DNA from: G965197675 sp965197675 | GTDB taxonomy: Bacteria > Chloroflexota > Dehalococcoidia > Plut-88900 | NCBI GenBank assembly: GCA_965197675.1 | Contig: OZ240221.1 | Location: forward strand, 310,001-374,000 | Reading direction: 5' to 3' | DNA length: 64,000 nt | Shown: positions 25,381 to 35,076 of the stretch, in pieces | How positions within the stretch are numbered: the stretch's first letter is position 1 | Layout: each line of letters opens with the position of its first letter | Notes under the pieces: model-generated | The model's input: only the letters and a program-made list of their open reading frames with translations | What the model was told of the DNA's origin: nothing | Databases searched by the model: none | Position numbers and translations under genes: made by a program

Positions 25381-28047
25381 CCGCAGCCGCTCTCCAACAG
25401 CGTCAGCCACACCTTCGCCGGGACCGAGCTGAACGCCCGGTTCGAGAGATTCGAGTACTACCACGACGGCGCGGGGCTGCTGCGGATCCACCTGGCGTTC
25501 AGCGAGGAGGTCGACACGGACGCGGCGGAGATCCGGGACCACGCCCTGGCGGTGACCGGCGGGGCGGTCACCGCCGTGGCCCGGAGGGAGGAGGACAGCG
25601 CCCGGAGATGGACCGTGATGGTCAGGCCCGCCGGGACGGCCGACATCGAGGTGAGAATATCCCCGGCCACGGACTGCGCCCTGGACGGCCACATCTGCAC
25701 CCCGGACGGGGAGCTGCTGGCCCGGGGGGACCGGAAGACCAGCGCCGGCCCGCCGGTCATCTCGGTGGCCGACGCGGCCGCAACCGAAGGAGAGGGGGCG
25801 CAGCTGGTCTTCAACGTAACCCTGGACCGGAACTGGTCCGGCCCGGCGGTGACGGTCAGCTACGCCACGTCGGACGGGACGGCGTCCGCCGGCTCGGACT
25901 ACACCGCCGGCAGCGGCAGCCTCACCCTGGAGTGGACCCACACGGGCAGCCTCATCCGGCCGTGGACCCTGGCGGGAACCATCACGGTGCCCGTAACCGA
26001 CGACACCCTGGCCGAGGGCCCGGAGACCCTGACCCTCACCCTGTCGGGACCGGGGTGGGCGACGCTGGGCGCCGCCGCCACCGGCACCATCGAGGACGGC
26101 GACGAGGCCCCCACCCCGGAGGACCCGCCGGCCGAAGCCCCAACCGACGACTCCCCGCCAACGGGCCTGCCCGTGGTCACCGGCGCCTTCCAGGCCGACG
26201 ACGCGCTCACGGCGGACACCTCGGCCATCGCCGACGCCAACGGCCTGACCGGAGTCGCCTACAGCTACCAGTGGACAGAAAGCAGCGCCGGCACGGACAC
26301 CGGCATCGACGGCGCGACCGGCGCCACCCACACGCCGCGCCACGCCGACGTGGGCCGGACCTTCAGGGTAAAGGTGACCTTCACCGACGACGACGGCTAC
26401 GAGCACACCCTGACCAGTGAGCCGACGGCTCCCATCACGAAGCGCGCCGACGCCGCCGTGTGGTCCGCCGACATGCTGGTCGTCGAGTACACCGAGATTT
26501 CCATCGGCGCCGCCAGCGCCGACCTGTTCTCCAACATCGGCGGCGCCGGAAGCCTCCGGATCAAGTCCCTCTGGTCCTACAGACCGGACGACGACCTGCG
26601 GCTGGCGTTCCAGGACGCCTTCGACGATGCCGGCGACCACACCCTCATCGTCGGCGACCTCACGCTGGAGTTTCCCGAAGGGAGCTCAGGCGAGCAGAGC
26701 TTCAAGTGGACCGACGTCGACCTCGACTGGGAAGACGGTGAGACGATTGCTGTCCGCATCGTCCCGACGACGCCGGTGGAACCCACACCCAACACGCCGG
26801 CAACGGGCCTGCCCACCATCAATGGAACTCCGCAGGTTGGCGTGACGCTCACTGCGGACGTTTCAGGTATCACTGACGCCAACGGCCTGACCGGTGTCTC
26901 GTACAGCTACCAGTGGATTGCCAACAACGGAACGGCTGACACGGACCTTCAGGACGCCACCGCCTCGGCCTACACACCGTCGGTCAGCGACGTGGGCAAG
27001 ACCATCAAAGTCAAGGTCTCATTCACCGATGACGCGAACACCGACGAGTCCCTGACCAGCGTTGCCACGACTGCGGTCGCCGCCACCGTACCCACGGCGC
27101 CTCTGAGCTTGACCGTGGCAACAGGAGACCAGATCCAGGAGCTCGACGCGTCCTGGCAGGCCCCCGCATCCAACGGCGGTTCCGCCGTCACCGGCTACCG
27201 GGTGCAGTGGAAGGAGGCCGCGGACAGCTGGGACACCGCAAGCGACGTTTCCCAGGCCGCGGCGACCGGGACCGCCTACACCGTCACCGACCTGACCGGC
27301 GGGGTGGAATACGCCGTAAGGGTCATCGCCACCAACGACGCGGGCGACGGCCCAGCTTCCACCGAGGCGAAGGGCACTCCCGCCGGAGGCGTCTCGGAAC
27401 AGAACGTTGAGCCTGAGAACAATGCGCCCACCGGCCTGCCCGCCGTCGGCGGCACGCCCCAGGTGGGCGAGACGCTGACGGCGGACACCTCGGCGATTGC
27501 CGACGAGGACGGGCTGGACGGCGTTTCCTACAGCTACCAGTGGATCGCGGGAGGATCGGACATTGACGGGGCCACCGGCTCCAGCTACACCCTGACTGCC
27601 AGCGAGCAGGGACAGACCATACAGGTGCGGGTGACATTCACCGACGACGCCGATAACGAGGAGACCCTGACCAGCGCGGCTACTGTGGCCGTGGCGGCGG
27701 CGGCGGTTCCCCTCACCGTCAGCGTGACGGTTTCTGCGCCGGCTTCCCACGACGGCTCATCCGAGTTCACCTTCGAAATAGAGTTCAGCGAGGAGTTCGG
27801 CCTGAGCTACAGGACCCTGAAGTTCGACGCCTTCAATGTAACGGGCGGGTCCGTGGAGAGGGCGCAGAGAACGGACAAGCCCAGCAACGTCCGATGGCTG
27901 ATCACGGTGAAGCCGCAAGGCAACGGGGACGTGACCATCGAGCTCCCAGCAACCACGGACTGCAACGCCGACGGCGCCATCTGCACCGGGGACGGCAGGA
28001 TGCTGTCCAACTCGCTGAGCTTCACCGTATCAGGGCCGGGCCAGTAG
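25370..28047 (+). CDS. Calx-beta/Ig-like/fibronectin surface protein, second part
   Basis: Continuation of the same gene after the frameshift, starting about PQPLSNSVSHTF. It carries a second Calx-beta domain (TEGEGAQLVFNVTL, YATSDGTASAGSDY), three similar Ig-like repeats with the pattern GLPxxxGTPQVGxTLTAD and YSYQW (near 26160, 26800 and 27430), one fibronectin III domain (near 27100-27370, ASNGGSAVTGYRVQW), and a C-terminal repeat of the block that precedes the frameshift (ATTDCNADGAICTGDG). No sortase or membrane anchor is visible at the end. Likely an adhesin or calcium-binding envelope protein. Confidence 0.75.
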
Positions 28048-28202
28048 AGGGCAACAAGAAAAGCAGGATACATGGATCAATCGGTGAGGCAGGCGTCCCC
28101 ACCGGCAACCGGATCGCCCAGGGTCTGGGACGGACGGGAAAGGGGACGCTTGCACCCGGATTGGAGAGAGTCACCGGCTGTGCTCCGAGAGGGCTTTGTG
28201 CG

Positions 28203-28517
28203 ATGCCTCGACAGCGCGTACCCCACCAAAGAGAAACCCACGACATCCCCTCCCACTTCCCGCAGCGGTTGAAGCGGTTCCAGGAGGAGTCCGAGCTGCC
28301 GTGGGCGGAGATTGCGCGCCGCCTCGGAACCTATCCTCACACGGTGTGGCTCTGGAAAGAAGGCAAGTCTCGGCCCAACCAGCATCACATGAAGGCGTTG
28401 CTCGACCTGGCGGACGACCTGGACCTCGGTCACCTGTTCACCGACTGGAGCATCCGGCGCGAAACGGGGAATGGGACGCCCGGCTCCGCCGGGGGCGGCC
28501 GCGACCGCAGGGGCTGA
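28203..28517 (+). CDS. XRE-like helix-turn-helix protein
   Basis: A 104-residue DNA-binding protein. The HTH is PWAEIARRLGTYPHTVWLWK followed by EGKSRPNQHHMKALLDLADD, the standard lambda-repressor-like layout. A short basic N-terminus and a Gly-rich tail flank it. GAGAGGG lies about 8 bases before the ATG at 28203. Frames that start further upstream run into the surface-protein gene and have no support. Targets unknown. Confidence 0.72.
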   Translation: MPRQRVPHQRETHDIPSHFPQRLKRFQEESELPWAEIARRLGTYPHTVWLWKEGKSRPNQHHMKALLDLADDLDLGHLFTDWSIRRETGNGTPGSAGGGRDRRG

Positions 28518-29396
28518 AAGGCAAAAAAGGCGGCATACATTGGCGTGCCGAGGGAAGGACACCGCGATTCGGTGTCCTTCCCCCACGTCTCTAGGCGGCG
28601 GCCATCTCCGGCTGCCTGAGCATGGCGGAGTAGCCGGGCATCAGGACGGGCGTCATCGACAACCGGCCCGCGCCGTCGTACCCGGCACGGTAGGCGTACT
28701 CCGCCTTCGCGCCCCAGGGCACCCGGCCACCGACGCGCACGACGGGGCCTCCGGACCTGCCGCTCCGGCCAACCCGCAGGCCGGTACGCCAGCTGCACAA
28801 AACTGAAGGCGACCACGAACCAGTGTGCCCAGACCAGTATGGTCGCGACGAATCTCAGCCCGTCCGGGTCTTTGGCATGAGCGGGTCGACGCTCATGCCA
28901 AAGACCCTGGCGGCTGCCCTGATTGGACGAAGGCCCCGGCTTCGGCGAGGCACCTGAGACATCTCCTCTCCGGTATGCGCGTGAGACCGTGGAGCGTGTC
29001 GTGGTCACGGCGGTGTGGTTATGACTACCAATCTAGCCACTTTCGTTTGTGCCGGCAAGAGCGCAAAGTTGGAGAAACACTCTCTCTAAAAGCTAACAAA
29101 ATGCCGTCCAAATTACCTCACCAAGAAGTGTGATTAGGCACTTACCAAACCGATAGAGAGCCGCTACCGTTTTCATGGGAATGTGCGTAAGAAGAATGAC
29201 AAGGTAAGCGGAATCACAGGCTGCAACTCTACCTGCGGACAGCGGAGGAGGTCGTAGGCTCCGCTCATCCCGCCTGTGCGAGGGAGGCGTTCACATGGTT
29301 CTCGACAGACCGGTCCATGCAGCTGATGCGGCGAACGGCCCGGCGGCCCCTGCCGTCGCTTTACACGTTGCGCAAGGGTCCGCCGTCCACGGCAAC
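28518..29396. other. gene-poor stretch with decayed membrane-protein remnant
   Basis: No intact gene is convincing here. On the minus strand, one frame near 28800-28880 reads LRFVATILVWAHWFVVAFSF, a clear membrane helix like those at the start of membrane-bound sensor proteins. The following sequence changes frame and ends at PEMAAA with a stop near 28592. This looks like a decayed gene. A perfect 18-base hairpin sits at 28866-28907. From 28908 to 29396 nothing is recognised. Confidence 0.4.
28866..28907. repeat. perfect 18-bp inverted repeat
   Basis: GGGTCTTTGGCATGAGCG (28866-28883) is followed after six bases by its exact reverse complement (28890-28907). It is not next to a T-run and is not at a gene end. 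The perfect arms suggest recent formation or a mobile-element or recombinase-linked structure. Confidence 0.6.
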
Positions 29397-30512
29397 CTAG
29401 CACAGACGTCCCCCCCCCGATTTTGCCTGGGCTAGCCGGAGGTAAGTCATGACCACCTCCACGTCAGTCACCTCGTGAGATTGGACAGACGGGCAATTTC
29501 CGTCAATCCTGACAATGGAGCTCAGTTTGAACTCTAGCGCAATACGCAGATTGTCGCCAAAGTGAGGGTTGTCGTATCCCTCCGCCGCAACATCGCATGT
29601 CCAATTGGACTCAACAAGGGCCTCGCCGCCGCCTATGTCAATAGCTTGCTCAATGCTGTGAAGGACCACTTCTTCGACAATATCAAACTCTACGAAGAGG
29701 TAGGTACCGCCAACTTCAAGAATCTCGGGATTCTCATGGATCCAATCGGTCGCTTTCAGTAAGACTGAATCACTGGAAGTAGTGAAGTCGTCTATTTGAC
29801 CACCCTGAATAGCAACACTGAGCCATTCGATAGGTGGTAGCTTTCCGGAGACGAATGTGTCAACTACGTCTTGGAGAGCAGGCCGAACAACAATTGAATC
29901 AGGAGGGAGGCCAGCATCCACAAGCTCAGCCATCAAGCCTTCCTGCATCTTCTTCTTCTCTTTGTCCCAGAATGCTCCATCATTCGACACCAAGGTGACC
30001 CTCGCGCCGGAACCGACATCCTTGATTGCACACTCCTTTGCCGTTAACCATATGAGTGTATCCCGTACCCCGCGGTCATTATCTCGAAAAGGCAATTGAA
30101 CTCTTATGGGCCGCTGGGCGAGTTCTTTAGGGGACGTTGACGGATACTTGAGAATGCGTCCCTCATTGTCTAGTTGCTGTATTCTCTGTTCAAATCGATC
30201 CAAGACACCTTGCCTCTGGTCTGCATCTATCATGAAATCGACTGAGTACGGTTCCACCCCTCTGAGTCCAGCATATTTGCGACGCACTCCATCTGCAGCT
30301 TTGACTGTTGCATCTAATCGTTCTTCGACATGGTTCCGCAGCTCGTCCACAACGACCTCCGGAACCACCAGCCGTATATCAGTCTGGCTCTCAGCAGCGA
30401 GTATAGTCTTTATCAGCGGTTTCTCAAGAAATGGATCTGAGAACAAGACGTTTGTGTCCGGTATAACCAACAAGGTGGTCGACCTCCGCAGCCGTCTTCG
30501 GCTGTTATTCAC
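29397..30512 (-). CDS. PIN-like nuclease domain protein (DUF4935 type)
   Basis: A 371-residue protein. The N-terminal half is a PIN nuclease: VIPDTNVLF (first Asp), VVVDELRNHV (Glu), NDRGVRDTLIW (Asp) and TLVSNDGAFW (last Asp) form the metal site. The insert between the first two motifs fits the DUF4935 PIN-like family, whose members recur in defence loci. The second half is unassigned and beta-rich. It is the last gene of the long minus-strand run, 30 bases after the SIR2 gene. A ribonuclease acting with or after SIR2 activation is inferred. Confidence 0.75.
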   Translation of the reverse strand: MNNSRRRLRRSTTLLVIPDTNVLFSDPFLEKPLIKTILAAESQTDIRLVVPEVVVDELRNHVEERLDATVKAADGVRRKYAGLRGVEPYSVDFMIDADQRQGVLDRFEQRIQQLDNEGRILKYPSTSPKELAQRPIRVQLPFRDNDRGVRDTLIWLTAKECAIKDVGSGARVTLVSNDGAFWDKEKKKMQEGLMAELVDAGLPPDSIVVRPALQDVVDTFVSGKLPPIEWLSVAIQGGQIDDFTTSSDSVLLKATDWIHENPEILEVGGTYLFVEFDIVEEVVLHSIEQAIDIGGGEALVESNWTCDVAAEGYDNPHFGDNLRIALEFKLSSIVRIDGNCPSVQSHEVTDVEVVMTYLRLAQAKSGGGRLC

Positions 30513-30542
30513 CTAGCTGAAAGTTGGAGAGTCTGGCTGAAC

Positions 30543-33500
30543 CTACACTTCCCGATGTTCAGGTGATGTATCGACGAAGGACCCACCCAGATTGTCCATC
30601 GGGGCATTTCGGACCTCAGGAAATGGGTCTGCTGATGCGATTTGCAACCAATGCGTGACAGCAGGACTGCAACCAAAGCCAGCTTGTGACATTGATGATG
30701 CCAGCTGTGCGCATCGCCAGCGCAAGTTTGGGACATCATTGTCACCATGCTCCCCGTCATATCGGAGTTCTTCCGCCAGGTAGTCGAGGCCCTCCAGAAT
30801 GAAATTAAGGATGATGTCCTGCATTTCGCCGCTTCCTTCATCGAACACTTGCTTTGCGACCAGCAGGGCCTCCGAGAGCGACTCTTTTCTTCGTGCGGCA
30901 ATGATCAGTCCTAGTTCGCGGAGTATGTCCTCGGGTGGACTTTGTACCAACGAATCTGAGTTGATTGACAGATGCATCCAAGCAGCCAAGCCTGATAGCG
31001 CTCCGGAAGCCATGTCATGACTGCCTGACGCCAGCCCCGTTCTTAACCAGGAAGCCATTTCACTTGCGCGATGAGGTATGACTCGAACCAGACTGCCAAT
31101 AGGCCCGAAAGCTGGAGTGCCGGATTCGGTGAGCGTCTTGAGCTTTCGGAATAGTGTTTCGCCGACAGGTGCTGGAATCTCGATCCGAGATAGAATCGGC
31201 CCTAGCGCCTCAAGCGCCCAGAGTGAATATCTTCGCAGTTCGAACTGCATTGCAATATCGGTGTGAGTATTGACACTGGCCTTCGCCCACTGCGAAACCA
31301 AGTCGATAACATGCTCGCGTTCTGCGTCGGTAAGATCGAACGAACTTCCGCGGGCTCGCAATTCAGCGATGGCACCTCCCAAATGCCAGAGTGCGTCCTC
31401 TAGGTGAGTCGGGTTGTTTGGAGAAGAGCCAAGACTCACACTGACGGTCCCACCAGAATCAGATACATCATGCCTAGACTTGACTGCATCACAGGTAAGC
31501 CACCTGCCACGGAATCGCCGGTCTGCAAGTCGAGGTTCAGGTTCGGGTAATACTAGAAACGCCCAATCATAGAGGGACGTGGCCGTGGGTAGACCGTCGG
31601 CAGGAACGTACTCAGCTGCCCAGAGTGCGTCGGACACTTCGGACACTTCAGCCACGGTCAGAAGTCCCTCGATCGCCATGGGAGCAAGCCTGTTAGCCGC
31701 TCGTTTGCGGGCTTCTCCACCGGCACGTAGGGCGCGTATCAATAAATCGACGACATCCTGCCACTGCGCCTCGTTGTCATCACTACGGTCTGGAAGCCGT
31801 ATTCCAGAGTCTCCGCTCACAATTTCACCAGGATCTGGATAGTGTTCCGCGACCTGCACTGTGAAGCCGTCCAAGCCGACGATCGGCGCTCCCAATAGAT
31901 CGAGCGCTCTATTCGTTCGTTGGTTCTGGGGGAGACATTTCCAAGTCCTCTTGAGTAGGTCGTGTAGTGGAGGGCCGATCCATGCATGAGACATAACCCG
32001 ATGCTGTCCATTGCGATATGCCTCTAATGCGTAGTCGAACTTTTCAAGTGCGGAGTCAGACTCTAGCCTTGAGACGAGACGGGACATTACCTCCATTGCA
32101 ACCCGAATACGCTCTACCCATCCTCTGGGTAGACTGTAGTCGATCACTCTTATGCAGTCCTTCACCAGCCTTTGAACGGCATCGTCCGGCAATAGAGCTA
32201 GGTGGTTACGGGACAGGACTCGCATGAGTAATTTGTCTTTGTCATATGTACAGGACCTCAGAACAAGACGTATTGCGAGTTCCGCGTTGGAGTTCACAAG
32301 GTGTTCTGCGGCCAGTTGCAGGATGTCAGCGCCGGTGGCACGAGGCGGGAACGCCTGGGGAGTAGCGGCTGGGAGGCCGGCGACTTCGGAAAGCCGGATT
32401 GCTCTGAAGGCGGGTGCAAGTCTATCGCCGGTTTCGAAGCGCATGCTCCACCCACCCCGAACAGTGCCAAGGTCGAAAGGTGGTGGAGTACTCGAATCGC
32501 CTTTGCTTGCCAGTGCTCTGGAAATCCCAGCCATCTCAGCAGAAGCATCACATTTGCGTGACGCCAGTTCGTTCCATCTCTTGGATACTTCCGATTGGCT
32601 CTCAAAGTCAATAGTGGACCACAACGCCCACCCCTCTCGTGACGGTCCTGCGACACTGCGGTCATCAACTGGGAACCGGCGGATGTGTGCAATCGCCTGC
32701 TCGGTCAACATTACGGCCTCTTCATCACGACCGGCTTCGCTGAGCAAAGCCCCCTTTCGGAGCATCCAGATAGGATCGCAGTTCTCTGTACTCCAGTTTG
32801 AGAGCAGGCCATCTAGTGCCTCGAAATCCAAGTACCATGCTGCCCACAAACAACGCTCATGCTGAACGCGGTGGCCCACATCAGGGTTGTCATCGCGAAA
32901 CTGCTCCACATCCTCGATCCGCTGAATGAACATGCTTTCGTCAAACCGGTGTCGGGCGACTGTTACAAGCGTCAGCGCGATTTCCCGCCAAGCCTCTCTG
33001 ATCTGCGACGACACCTTATGCGATTCAGCTGTGCCATTGTCCAGCTGAGTATTGCCAATCGCAGACACAGCATCCTGCGCGGCCGATTCTAGCTCGGAGG
33101 ATATTGGCTCTACGGTGATCTCATGGCGCCATACTAATTCGCGGATAGCGCCAAGTCGCTCGACCATTGACAGACTGTTCAGGACTTGGAGAATTCGGGG
33201 CTGCCATGCGCGAGTCCTACTAATCAGTGGACCTCTCGCTTCGAGCGGTGCTACTAGCCAACCCGGATAGAGGTTTCGGTTCTTTGTCCAGATAGTCAAT
33301 AGCTCTCGAGTAGAGTCCTCGACGCTCCGTGAGTCACCAGAAGTGGGCGGAGACCATGGTTCTGCAATTGGGTTGTCCCAGGTGACCACTTCTACCGGTT
33401 TGAAATGAACCGGGAGTTCGGGGAGGCTCTGGTCAGCTGGAGTTGGCCAATACGCGACGTCATAAGGACGGCCGCCCTCCAAGGAGCGTAGAATCCAGTC

Positions 33501-34349
33501 CGTCGCATACCTATGATGCAGAAGCTCGGGCCAGTGAGCGGCCTTCGGATGCCGTGCAAGGTCAATGGCAAACACATTACGAGCCTCGAGGCAGGCTCGT
33601 TGATCGTCAGAGAGTTCCAGCCATCCAGCTAGGTATATTCTCGGAGCTGACTCACCAAGATTGTCGTGCACCCATGTGGACCACTTCACGAAGTTCGGGT
33701 CACTCCCAGAGAATCCGATCAAACAGAAGACGGTTTCCATCATCGCCTGCTGTACCGTGTTGACGAAGGGGGCATGATGATCCCGGTACGCGCGATAGTC
33801 TTCTTCGGCAACCACCAGGGGATAGTGGCCGTCGAGAGAACCGTGCAGCTTGACAATTCTAGGCTGGGGCGAGAGGGGGATCTCATCCTTATTGTGCACA
33901 ACACTGTAGGGACGCTCAGGTACAGATTGGCGGGTGCGCTCCATCAGAGTGTCCCAGTTCGTTGTGAATACGTCCCGCCATGGAAGCTTAAGCAATCGCC
34001 TATGGAACCCTCCAGGATTGGAGTCTTCATGTCGCACCTGTTGCTGCAAGAACAGATGCAAGCTGCTCCGCCCAAAGGTGTCCTTGCACTCTTGGGCTAA
34101 TCCCAAAGCGATACTAGGGTCCGAGGCGCTGGTAGGTGCGCTATGTTGACTACCGACTACACTTGGTGGGTAGAGCTTGTCAAACATCGCCCTCGCCAGT
34201 TCATGCCATAGTGGGAGTTCCCCCGCATCGGGTCGAGCTGGCTCAGCATTCTTGCTGAAACCGCTACCGATCATGACAGAAGCACGTTCTGCGCGCGACC
34301 ACAGCGCGTCTCGGACATGATTCATGTACTTCTGGTCAGGTAGAGACAT
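30543..34349 (-). CDS. large SIR2-domain protein, putative NADase defence effector
   Basis: About 1268 residues. Residues 10-280 form a SIR2_2-type domain: MIGSGFSKNA (NAD loop), FTTNWDTL (Asn131, Asp133), IVKLHGSLDG (catalytic His169) and IGFSGSDPNF. All NAD-site motifs are intact. The remaining ~1000 residues look helical and repeat-like, with no P-loop seen; such regions sense phage proteins in DSR-type SIR2 systems. Related SIR2 proteins deplete NAD during phage attack. The ATG at 34349 is preferred over 34361, since AAGG is then 10 bases upstream; it overlaps the SLOG gene by 14 bases. Confidence 0.83.
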   Translation of the reverse strand: MSLPDQKYMNHVRDALWSRAERASVMIGSGFSKNAEPARPDAGELPLWHELARAMFDKLYPPSVVGSQHSAPTSASDPSIALGLAQECKDTFGRSSLHLFLQQQVRHEDSNPGGFHRRLLKLPWRDVFTTNWDTLMERTRQSVPERPYSVVHNKDEIPLSPQPRIVKLHGSLDGHYPLVVAEEDYRAYRDHHAPFVNTVQQAMMETVFCLIGFSGSDPNFVKWSTWVHDNLGESAPRIYLAGWLELSDDQRACLEARNVFAIDLARHPKAAHWPELLHHRYATDWILRSLEGGRPYDVAYWPTPADQSLPELPVHFKPVEVVTWDNPIAEPWSPPTSGDSRSVEDSTRELLTIWTKNRNLYPGWLVAPLEARGPLISRTRAWQPRILQVLNSLSMVERLGAIRELVWRHEITVEPISSELESAAQDAVSAIGNTQLDNGTAESHKVSSQIREAWREIALTLVTVARHRFDESMFIQRIEDVEQFRDDNPDVGHRVQHERCLWAAWYLDFEALDGLLSNWSTENCDPIWMLRKGALLSEAGRDEEAVMLTEQAIAHIRRFPVDDRSVAGPSREGWALWSTIDFESQSEVSKRWNELASRKCDASAEMAGISRALASKGDSSTPPPFDLGTVRGGWSMRFETGDRLAPAFRAIRLSEVAGLPAATPQAFPPRATGADILQLAAEHLVNSNAELAIRLVLRSCTYDKDKLLMRVLSRNHLALLPDDAVQRLVKDCIRVIDYSLPRGWVERIRVAMEVMSRLVSRLESDSALEKFDYALEAYRNGQHRVMSHAWIGPPLHDLLKRTWKCLPQNQRTNRALDLLGAPIVGLDGFTVQVAEHYPDPGEIVSGDSGIRLPDRSDDNEAQWQDVVDLLIRALRAGGEARKRAANRLAPMAIEGLLTVAEVSEVSDALWAAEYVPADGLPTATSLYDWAFLVLPEPEPRLADRRFRGRWLTCDAVKSRHDVSDSGGTVSVSLGSSPNNPTHLEDALWHLGGAIAELRARGSSFDLTDAEREHVIDLVSQWAKASVNTHTDIAMQFELRRYSLWALEALGPILSRIEIPAPVGETLFRKLKTLTESGTPAFGPIGSLVRVIPHRASEMASWLRTGLASGSHDMASGALSGLAAWMHLSINSDSLVQSPPEDILRELGLIIAARRKESLSEALLVAKQVFDEGSGEMQDIILNFILEGLDYLAEELRYDGEHGDNDVPNLRWRCAQLASSMSQAGFGCSPAVTHWLQIASADPFPEVRNAPMDNLGGSFVDTSPEHREV

Positions 34350-35067
34350 GAAGTGACACATCCTTCATCGTACGGCCGCCAGAGAGGTCCCCAGAACCAG
34401 ACTTGTTGCTAAGCTGTCGGACTACGCTGAATGGCGCATGGGACCCACTGTCTGCAAATCCCTCTTGCGAAACCACACGAGCTCCCGTCTTCACCAGGTT
34501 TGTGTTCGCCGAGCTGTCCAGCGTGATCAGAGGCATTCCGGACACAGCGAGCTTGCGAGCAAACGCCTCAGTCTTGCTGCAAGGGGCGGCGTGGGCTATG
34601 AAAATCCGGCTTGCCAGCGACGCCACCAACTCGTTGCGCTGGGCTGCGAACTCCGCCGTTGGGCGTCGGGCTGTGGCCGGGAAGGGTGACAGGACCAGCA
34701 GCCGGCCCTCGTCCAGGGCGGGGCGCCAGTTGCGTGGGATGCGCATGTTGTCGATGCCGCGGGCCGGGCAGACGACCACAGGTTGCTCGCCCCGCAGCAG
34801 GAGGCGCAGACACTCCTTCTCCATCGGCGTTTGGAAGCCGCCGATGACCGGGACACCAGCATTGCGCATGGCCCTGGCAATGTCGTAGGTCTTCAAGATG
34901 AGGTCGCCAGGACAGCGATTAGAGCAGAACAGGGCCGTTAGCGGCTCGTCGAGCAGCCGAAGGTTGCCCAAGTGGGCTGTCTCCGGTGGCAGCGCGACCG
35001 CGGCCCGGCCGTTTACGCCGACGCCCCGGGCTTCTTTCACCGGGGTCAACCTTGCCGTGTGCTCCAT
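34336..35067 (-). CDS. DprA/SLOG-superfamily protein
   Basis: A 243-residue Rossmann-like protein of the DprA-Smf/SLOG group. Motifs in order: PLTALFCSNRCPGDLILK, GVPVIGGFQTPMEKECL, RGEQPVVVCPARGIDNMR, and a late SKTEAFARKLAVSGMPLITL. DprA proper loads RecA on single-stranded DNA, but SLOG relatives bind nucleotide signals, for example the SLOG half of the Thoeris NADase ThsA. Here the gene lies 9 bases after a CD-NTase-like gene and overlaps a SIR2 gene. A sensor or switch role between them is therefore plausible but unproven. A housekeeping DprA is unlikely in this context. Confidence 0.75.
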   Translation of the reverse strand: MEHTARLTPVKEARGVGVNGRAAVALPPETAHLGNLRLLDEPLTALFCSNRCPGDLILKTYDIARAMRNAGVPVIGGFQTPMEKECLRLLLRGEQPVVVCPARGIDNMRIPRNWRPALDEGRLLVLSPFPATARRPTAEFAAQRNELVASLASRIFIAHAAPCSKTEAFARKLAVSGMPLITLDSSANTNLVKTGARVVSQEGFADSGSHAPFSVVRQLSNKSGSGDLSGGRTMKDVSLHVST

Positions 35068-35076
35068 TGCTGTGTC

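Noticed and set aside
25174..26640. Second long minus-strand frame opposite the Calx-beta gene
   Set aside because: Same shadow effect; low-complexity Gly/Arg-rich product.
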